A DNA stretch of 64,000 nt from Dugong dugon (Eukaryota > Chordata > Mammalia > Sirenia > Dugongidae). The stretch spans positions 113,827,234 to 113,891,233 of the forward strand of contig CM057462.1 of the NCBI GenBank assembly GCA_030035585.1, given 5' to 3'. A program made the position numbers and the translations under genes. The stretch's first letter is position 1. Each line of letters begins with the position of its first letter. The notes under the pieces are model-generated. The model had not been told where the DNA came from, made no database searches, and was given only the letters and a program-made list of their open reading frames with translations. Below, one piece after another: positions 57,111 to 64,000 of the stretch.

Positions 57111-58630
57111 AAACAGATTTCAGATGTTCCTCCTTTCTTTAAATAATAAGCACAAAAATATATGTGCCATTTTCATCTGTGACATACCTTGTTTTCCTTT
57201 TGATTAAAATAAAATATTTTGGGATATCAAAAACTGTTGAGGGTACAATAAACATTGTTTAATACTGATTTATAACTACTTGATGTCAGTAACATTTACA
57301 CTAGCTCTAGGTTATTTCTATTTGACCTTTTGTATAATTATCCAAAATGGTCATTTTTCATAATTGGCAAAACTAAATTCAAACAAGGTAAATTTACTAT
57401 TAAATCCAAGAAGGCACAAGGCAATGGTCATATCTGAATTGACTACTTGTCTGTCAAATCTAGTGTCTTGTGTCCAGCATCAGCTAGGGCCAGAGGCTTC
57501 AGGAGAAGAATTGAACTACATTGATGTCTTTGTGAAAGTACCTAATCCTAAAATGTACTAAGGAGAGATTTTTTGTTCTGAACTCTGGATCTCTTAGCAG
57601 AGATCAGCTTCAACTAAATTCCCAATTTCCTTGAAAATGCCCCAGAGAAAAATCTTCCAAAATCACAACCTCAGAAATATTTTATGCTTTCTTCAGAAAA
57701 TAGCATAAGAAAATAAGAAACTTGCCCAAGTGTCAAAAAATCTGGTACTATTAGCAATACTGTATTTTATTTATTTACTTTGGCCAACATTTCAATTCCG
57801 CAAATATTTATGAAGCAATTATTCCTGTCAGACACTGCAAAACAGAGGATGCACAATTGGAATCAAGACACACACAGTCTCTGCATTTGACATCACTCTT
57901 TTCTCTCAGCCAGGGACCTAACTCAGTTTTTCTGGGAAATACACATTATTAGTCGTTATTACCTTAGGGAAAGTCGACATTGTAGGAACTTAAATCTGTG
58001 GCTTTCCATAAATAGAGTTCCCTTGGCGCTTCTGGGAGGCTAACCTGTTCTCTGACATTTCTTCAACCTTTTTCTTGTGTAAGATGAAGAGAGCTGCCTC
58101 TGCCCCCAACTGGAGAGCATGGTCGCGCCTTCCTAACAAGTCTGTGGATACACAAAAAGGCAAAGTGACAGTAAAAACACGCATACATACTACCTAGTTT
58201 CCCATTTCACTTTTAGAGCGGTTATAGCCCTCTCCCTACATATCAAAAATATGCAAGAAGGAAGGAGGAAATCCATACTGGTCAAAGAACTCATGGGTCT
58301 CTCCATGATGTACAGTGGTTTCCAGAAGCTAACTATAAATTACAAGTACCCTGATCTCAAACAACTTGTCCTCATCACCCATTCTTCAGAGATCCATGAT
58401 TATAAAACAAAGATACATAACCACTCCCCAAAAAACTCCCAAAATATGTATAAATCAGAAAATTTCATCTGACTGGAACCCAAATATTAAAAAAAAAACA
58501 AACATTTGGTGCATGGAAATATTAGTATCTCAACCAAGGAGAGCAAAAACATCTTAAGAAATTTTGTCTATAGGAAATAAATTCTAGTGAAGAATTCTGG
58601 CGATATATAAAAGGATTTGTATTCATCAAT
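57111..58630. other. Intergenic with short L2-like trace
   Basis: About 57790-57900 (TTATGAAGCAATTATTCCTG, CACACAGTCTCTGCATTTGA) looks like an L2 3' end in reverse. No gene. Confidence 0.4.
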
Positions 58631-58639
58631 GATGCAAGT

Positions 58640-59330
58640 AATTTCATGAAGCAATTGAGGAGTAGAAAGAAAAAAGAAGAAAATGTGTGGAGAAGAAAGA
58701 AAAGAATTTAACTCAGGATATAGAAAGTGTTCAGAGAACCTGAGGAAGCTCTAGGCAAATAGATGAAGAAAGCTTGAAACTCAGTATAAAAGTCCAACAC
58801 ATCAGGGTGGTCAGGATGGTCCACAGTGCTGATTGTTAAAAAGAGTCAGAGCCATAGAAGGGCTGAAAAGCAGCTAATGATTCAGCAGTGATGAGGTCAA
58901 CAAGAACAGTTTCCACAGACCCCTGGGGGCAGAATACATTTTTCAAGGGGATGAGGAGAATGAAAGTGTAAAAAAAATAGAAGTAGAAAAATGTACGGAA
59001 TCTCTATTCAGAAAGTGAAGGGAAAGAAGTTAGTAAGGAGAAGAAAAAAAAAACAAACTTTAATAAAAGTGAAGATTTTGACCATGTTTGTAGGAGAGAA
59101 AAGAGCCTGTAGAATATGAGAAGAACCAGTGGAGTGGGGTATAAGAGGAAATGTTATTAAAAATGGGGCAGGAATTAGGTAGACTCCAGATAACTGTGCT
59201 AGCTCTAGGGATTTTTTTTTTTCTTTTTTTTTTTAAATCTTACCCCAAGAGAACAGAGGAAAAGAGGATGGTGACAGAAAAAATTTTGAGGCAGAGGTGA
59301 GGAAAGCTGGGAAAGTTGTGCTGGATGCCT
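58640..59330. mobile_element. Old purine-rich repeat, L2-like
   Basis: Long A/G-rich sequence (ATTCAGCAGTGATGAGGTCA, AACAAGAACAGTTTCCACAG) resembles common ancient mammalian repeat sequence also seen at 61730-61960. I cannot name it exactly. Confidence 0.35.
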
Positions 59331-60413
59331 TTGATCTTAGTGAACCGTGGGTCAGATCATCTCCTGGGAAGGCAGAGGGAAGATACACCTGACATGGAGA
59401 ACAAATTATGTTCTCACTGAAAAAGAGTTAGAGCAAAATAATTTATAACGTAATTAGGTGAAGAAATGAGCGACAATTAAGAACTGGAAGCTGTTTGTTG
59501 TAAAACCTTCTTGCAGACATCCACTTGTGTCAAGGTGAAGTAAGGCATGAGACTGAACTTGGGAGTGCCTAACAATCTATAAGCTCACCTTCTCCAATAT
59601 CAGCACACGTAAAGAGCTTCTTGATAGTTTGGCACTCTTGCATTCTACCCTGAGGAGGAACTATGGGGAAGACAGGTGGATATGAAGTAAAGAAGACAGA
59701 CAATAAATAGAACAATTAGTCTTTGAGGGAAAACTTACCATCTCTCCTAGGCTACACCTTCTCCCTATCACCATGGCCTTGCTGGTGACAGTAAATGCAT
59801 TTATTTAACAGCAGGAGAAAAGCCTGATCGGAGCTGCCTAGATATCCCTTTGTCATAGTGCTTTCCCCCCTTACACAGTCCCAGATTCCTGTTAGCTTAT
59901 ACCTTATACCCCTGGACACCAAGAGCAAGTCACCATCTCCAGAAAGCCACTGTTAAATACAAAACCTCTGCATTATTTGAGAAAGAGAGAAGGCTCCAGA
60001 GGTTTGACTCTTTTCTTAATATATGTGGATTACCATTAACATTTTAGAACAGGTTCGTCCTTCAGCTTAGCTAGCTATTCAGGTTTTCTTGCCAGAAGAC
60101 AGGAGCTTAGCCCATCAGTATCCTCTGGAATGCATCCTCTGGAAGCAGCTAGCCTGAGTATAACAGGGGTGCTGCACATTAAGAGATTCCAGGAGAGACT
60201 GGTGGTTGTGGTATGGGGATGTCTGGGCCCCCTCTATAGCACTCAATAGACAAAGTGAAAAGAAAAAAAAAAATTGTCTCAGAATACTTCTAGCCTGCCA
60301 CCTGCCACTTCTCTCAATTTTGTTTTTCTTTGGTCCTATTTCCCTGCCTTCTGCTGCCCTCTTCCTGACCTTTCTCAGATCCCAAACGTAAGGGTCTTTT
60401 TGATGAGGTATAA
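59331..60413. other. Intergenic, nothing recognised
   Basis: No gene or clear repeat. Confidence 0.4.
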
Positions 60414-60427
60414 GTTTGTAGCATATA

Positions 60428-60987
60428 CCAAGGCCTCATCTACCCTGAGCCCGGAAGAACTATATGGTGCCTGGCTACCATTCTAATCAAGACCACAACG
60501 GATGGACCCTGACAGAATGGGAGAAAAATGTGGAATAGAACCTAAAAAAAAGAAAGGAAGGAAGGAAGGAAAAGAAAACCAGACCTACTGGACTGGTTGA
60601 GACAGAAGGACTCCCCTAGGCTATTGCCCCGAGATACTCTTCAAACTTTGAAACGAAACTAACCCCTGAGGTCACCTTGTAGCTAAATTAACAGATTGGC
60701 TAAAACAAAATAATGAATATCACTCATAAGTACTGTGCTCCTTTAAAAAATCACTTATATAGACCAAATGGTCAACAATTACTTTAAAACAAAGAAAACA
60801 ATGTAAGAGGGCAGGGAAACTAGCTCAATGGAAATGGAACAAGAATGGAAATAATGAGAATATTCACATATTGTGAAGAATGTAACCACTGTCACTGAAC
60901 AATTTGTATATAAATTGTTGAACGGGAACCTAAAGTGCTATATAAACTTTCTTTAAAAACACAAATAAAATATTAGTAAAAAAAAAA
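60428..60987 (+). mobile_element. L1 3' UTR, elephant-lineage type
   Basis: A 5'-truncated insertion beginning CCAAGGCCTCATCTACCCTG and ending ACACAAATAAAATATTAG plus an A run. The middle includes CAATGTAAGAGGGCAGGGAA, GAATATTCACATATTGTGAA and TTGTTGAACGGGAACCTAAA; it is the opposite-strand relative of 51293-52090. The target duplication is TTTGTAGCATATA (60415-60427) and TTTGTAGCATGTA (60988-61000), 12 of 13. A GGAA tetranucleotide tract at 60555-60572 lies inside. Confidence 0.85.
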
Positions 60988-61049
60988 TTTGTAGCATGTA
61001 ACAAATAGGGAACGTTGAAGGCTTTTAAACACAAGAATGATAATCAACT

Positions 61050-61240
61050 CCACTGAAACCAAAGATCTCTGAGGATCTACCTTGTGTCAGGCACTTCAGT
61101 GTATGTGGGGAACTGAGGATAAGCATGTGCAGCCCTTCACTTACAGAGTTCACCATCGAATAGGAAGACAAACTTGCCAGACTCAAATACTTGATGATAC
61201 GGAAGCAACAAAAAGAGAGAGATTTCTTCTATAAGAAAAG
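61050..61240 (-). mobile_element. L2-type remnant
   Basis: GATCTACCTTGTGTCAGGCA and GGGAACTGAGGATAAGCATG are the reverse L2 3' end. Confidence 0.6.
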
Positions 61241-61614
61241 AATAATCTTGGCAAAGCCAATGATGGGAACGCACATAAACAGGAGCAAAACAGTGTTTTG
61301 AAAAGATTTTTCTGCTAGTTGTGTATAAAGTGATTTGGATGAGGAAGATCCTAAACAGCCTTTAGGAGGCTTTTGGGATAGACTATAGAAGAAAGAGAAT
61401 GGAGAGGAAATAAATGGTATATCTTTCAAGAACTGACAGGATTTTGCAAATTATTTCAGAAAGGCACAGAAAAGATATACTTGAATTTGAGGTTTCAAAT
61501 CTTGGCTTTTTTTTTTTTTTTTTTTTAGTTGTAATAGTTTTGTGAAGCACTCAGGGAGGCACCTGCATAAACTTGTCTGCATGGTTGTTTATGTTGGTTT
61601 ATAACATTATAAAA
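61241..61614. other. Intergenic, T run
   Basis: A run of about 21 T at 61507-61527. No gene. Confidence 0.45.
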
Positions 61615-61700
61615 GGAATCCCTGTGGCGCAATGGTTAAACGCTCGGCGGTAAACTGAAACATTGATGGTTTGAACCCACCAGCCTCTCTGACAACCTTT
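61615..61700 (+). mobile_element. AfroSINE head only
   Basis: GGAATCCCTGTGGCGCAATG head and GGTTTGAACCCACCAGCCTC B-box side, then the match ends. The A box and B box remain but the 3' part is lost. Confidence 0.85.
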
Positions 61701-62757
61701 TAGACAACACATATGGAGAGTGTGAAAAAAGCAAGGGAGACAGAAGTTGTAGTCACACAGTTAAAAAGAAAACCAGGAGAGTACATAGAAAGGAAGGGTG
61801 GAGAGTTTCTGGAAAAAGGAAGGAGAAGACAGAGACTAGGAGGATGAACTACGAGAACATTGGCTGTCATAATTAATGAGTCGCTGATGACTTTCCAGTG
61901 AGAGATTTCATTAAAACGATGGGAAGAGAAGTCATATTGCTAGTTGATAAGGACTTAGCAAATGTCTGTAGTGTATTCGAATATTGAAACTAAAGCAAAG
62001 CATTAAGCTTTTTAGGAGTTTACCCTTAAATTAGAGGAAAGGAAAGTAAGGAATAGGAACTGGCTCAAAGAATAAGGCAAGTGGCACCAGTTTAACTTGG
62101 TCTGTTGTATCATTCCACCAGCCAGAGGCCTGTTGTAATTCTGGTGTCTCAAAAGCTCCTACTTCCTGTTGTCAAATGAAGGTGGGTGGGGATGTATGCC
62201 GTAGAGTTCATGATGCTCAAAGATGACTAAGGCTGTAAATGACAATCAGGTTCTTTCTACAATTCCTGCTTAGAAATTGAAAGAATTTCCCCTTAAGAAA
62301 TTTTGTCACCACACCATTCACTGCCCCTGGCCTATTTTATCTTTTTGGAGCACAGAGTTTAGCCTGATAGGTATGCCTACAAACTTCTTGTCTTATGCGG
62401 CAAGCACATTTGAAAAGTCCTTTATGACATCCCTTTAATGTAAAGGTGTGTCCCACAGCTACTGGTAACTTTTAAAAGCTATAGCATTCTCGGAATAGTT
62501 TTGCTATCCATGTAGCCAATTCATTGGAGTTAGTCTCCCTACTTTATGTTTACCTCAAGAAGCAGGCTAGTCTAGAAAATCCTAAATGAATAGCTTCTTC
62601 TTTGGCAAAAATTCCTTGGCTTTTGCTTTGATGTGTCCACATCTTATAACACTCAATGTCCAGACCTACACAAAGCAAACTGATAATGAACAGGGTCATA
62701 TTACCTGTGAGTAGAAATTTACTTTTTACCCTATTCAAATAAAAAAAAAAAAAAAAA
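61701..62757. other. Intergenic with old purine-rich repeat
   Basis: 61730-61960 resembles the old repeat at 58640. The rest holds no gene or named repeat. Confidence 0.4.
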
Positions 62758-62912
62758 AACTCCTTGCTGTCAAGTTGGTTCCATCTCATAGTGACCCTAT
62801 AGGACAGGGTAGAACTTCCCCATAGAGTTTCCAAGAAGTGGCTGGTAGATTCAAACGGCCAACCTTTTGGTTAGCAGCCAAGCTCTTAAACCACTGCACC
62901 CCCAGGGCTCCC
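62758..62912 (-). mobile_element. AfroSINE-type SINE, short form
   Basis: An A run (62741-62759) is followed by CTTGCTGTCAAGTTGGTTCC and ends CTGCACCCCCAGGGCTCC. Direct flanks CTATTCAAAT (62731-62740) and CCATTCAAAT (about 62914-62923) look like the target duplication. Confidence 0.93.
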
Positions 62913-63260
62913 CCCATTCAAATACTTTTTCTTTTCTTTGCCACCCACAAACCCTCTCCACCGATACACAGATGCATGTTACTCTTCAGCCATTTATATC
63001 AGCCTAGACTTGGTATCTAGACGTTGTTGGAGGATAAGATAATTCTGTATTTACCTAACAGGCAACCCTGTGCTATCAAAGAGTAATGTATGGGGAATAT
63101 GAATTATCTGTGTGACATATTAACATAGTATTCTATGGCACACAGTTTATGTTCTTCTCAAAATCAAATTAGCTATTTGATATGCTTAGGCTTTCTGTCT
63201 TTTTTTTAAGTTGTAAGAATATTTCCACCACTTACATAATTCTGCAAAATTTGGTATGTA
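62913..63260. other. Intergenic, nothing recognised
   Basis: No gene or named repeat. Confidence 0.4.
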
Positions 63261-63261
63261 T

Positions 63262-63264
63262 GTG

Positions 63265-63302
<38 letters not shown>
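63262..63302. repeat. (TG)n microsatellite
   Basis: About 20 TG units, ending against the head of the next SINE. Confidence 0.95.
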
Positions 63303-63303
<1 letters not shown>

Positions 63304-63510
63304 GCAGCCCTGGTGGCACAGTGGTTAAAGCGCTTGGCTGCTAACTGAAATGTCGGCAGTTTGAACCGACCAGCTCCTCTGCAGGAGAAATACGTGGCAG
63401 TCTGCTTCTGGGAAGATTTACAGCCTTGAAAACCATATGGGGCAGTTCTACTCTGTCCTATAGGGTTGCTGTGAATTGGAATCAACTTGACAGCAGTGAG
63501 GTTTGTTTTT
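63303..63510 (+). mobile_element. AfroSINE-type SINE with internal segment
   Basis: GGCAGCCCTGGTGGCACAGT head, GGGAAGATTTACAGCCTTGA middle and GAATTGGAATCAACTTGACA tail, ending in a T run. Confidence 0.95.
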
Positions 63511-63527
63511 TTTTTTTTAATGTTTTA

Positions 63528-63569
63528 ATGTGTGTGTGTGAGTATGTATGTATACACACCCACACACAC

Positions 63570-63602
<33 letters not shown>
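63528..63602. repeat. (TG)n and (CA)n compound microsatellite
   Basis: A TG tract, then a TATG section, then a long CA tract. The open frames across it are Thr/His repeats of no meaning. Confidence 0.95.
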
Positions 63603-63603
<1 letters not shown>

Positions 63604-64000
63604 CAGGCAGGTACCTTCATAAACTTGCTGTGCATGGTTATTGGTTTCTCTGTCAAAGAAATTCATTACCAAGAGAATGTCTGGCTTTATATGCTTACTA
63701 AATTTTTAAAAAACGTTTTTCATTACATTTATGCAAACGTAACTTGGCTAGCTCATAATTTACCAAATGCAAACATTTGTCAGGGTTATTTCCAATCACT
63801 CAGAAAAATATGCCTTTGTGTATTTAGATTGTTTAAAGCAATTTTGTTTCCATCATGCATATGTGCAGCCAGAACAGCATGACTGTCTTGATTGAGGAAG
63901 TGGGAAGGCTCTTAATTTTCATACATCCATGTGCAGAAGTACTTTTGATTGTTTAACCGAAGTACAGCTAGTGACGTGGGCATAAATGTTTTTGCACACA
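63603..64000. other. Intergenic, nothing recognised
   Basis: No gene or named repeat to the window end. Confidence 0.4.

Noticed and set aside
63532..63882. 116-codon plus frame with Thr/His repeats
   Set aside because: It is an artefact of the CA microsatellite running into unique DNA without a domain.
1..64000. CRISPR arrays, operons, ribosome binding sites, prophage
   Set aside because: Repeat content is mammalian throughout; no spaced direct-repeat array or bacterial gene organisation is present.

Overview
The window looks like non-coding mammalian nuclear DNA, most probably from an elephant or close relative (Paenungulata). The main evidence is the repeat content. More than 30 copies or fragments of tRNA-derived SINEs of the AfroSINE type are present, recognised by a 5' head reading roughly GGAGCCCTGGTGGCGCAGTGG and a 3' end reading ATGAGTCGGAATCGACTCGACGGCAAC. 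With them are RTE-class LINE pieces, L1 3' UTRs of a kind I associate with elephant, and the general mammalian set MIR, L2, MER5 and L1M. Species and subfamily names rest on memory of these families and were not checked by search.

I found no intact protein-coding gene. Open frames are short and mostly fall in repeats. The one clear gene-derived segment is a retrocopy at 24615-25194 (minus strand): a SNORA70-type H/ACA snoRNA, a stub of host intron, and the last RPL10 exon with a poly(A) tail, all flanked by a 16-bp target-site duplication. One weak candidate exon (26163-26354, minus) sits beside a SINE. A weak candidate regulatory island lies at about 55800-57110.

Layout. 1-13 kb: SINEs, an RTE open-frame remnant (1561-1940), L2 and MIR copies, and a stack of three retroposons at one target site (10532-10998). 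13-24 kb: paired and nested SINEs, a tRNA-Gly-headed SINE inside an old L1 (17465-17796), a G/T-rich minisatellite (21601-21797) and an internally deleted RTE derivative (22031-22388). 24-30 kb: the snoRNA/RPL10 retrocopy, a second tRNA-Gly-headed SINE, and a solo LTR (29181-29655). 30-46 kb: repeat-poor, AT-rich DNA with a few SINE, MIR and L2 copies. 46-55 kb: dense repeats, including a second RTE derivative, L1 3' ends and old CR1/L3-like LINE remnants. 55-64 kb: a repeat-poor stretch, L2-type sequence, an L1 3' end with a clear duplication (60428-60987) and a SINE between two dinucleotide repeats.

The families are connected. The tRNA-Gly-headed SINE carries a body that matches the leader of the deleted RTE derivatives in this window, and a tail that matches the RTE 3' end. 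This is what is expected if RTE reverse transcriptase mobilised these SINEs.
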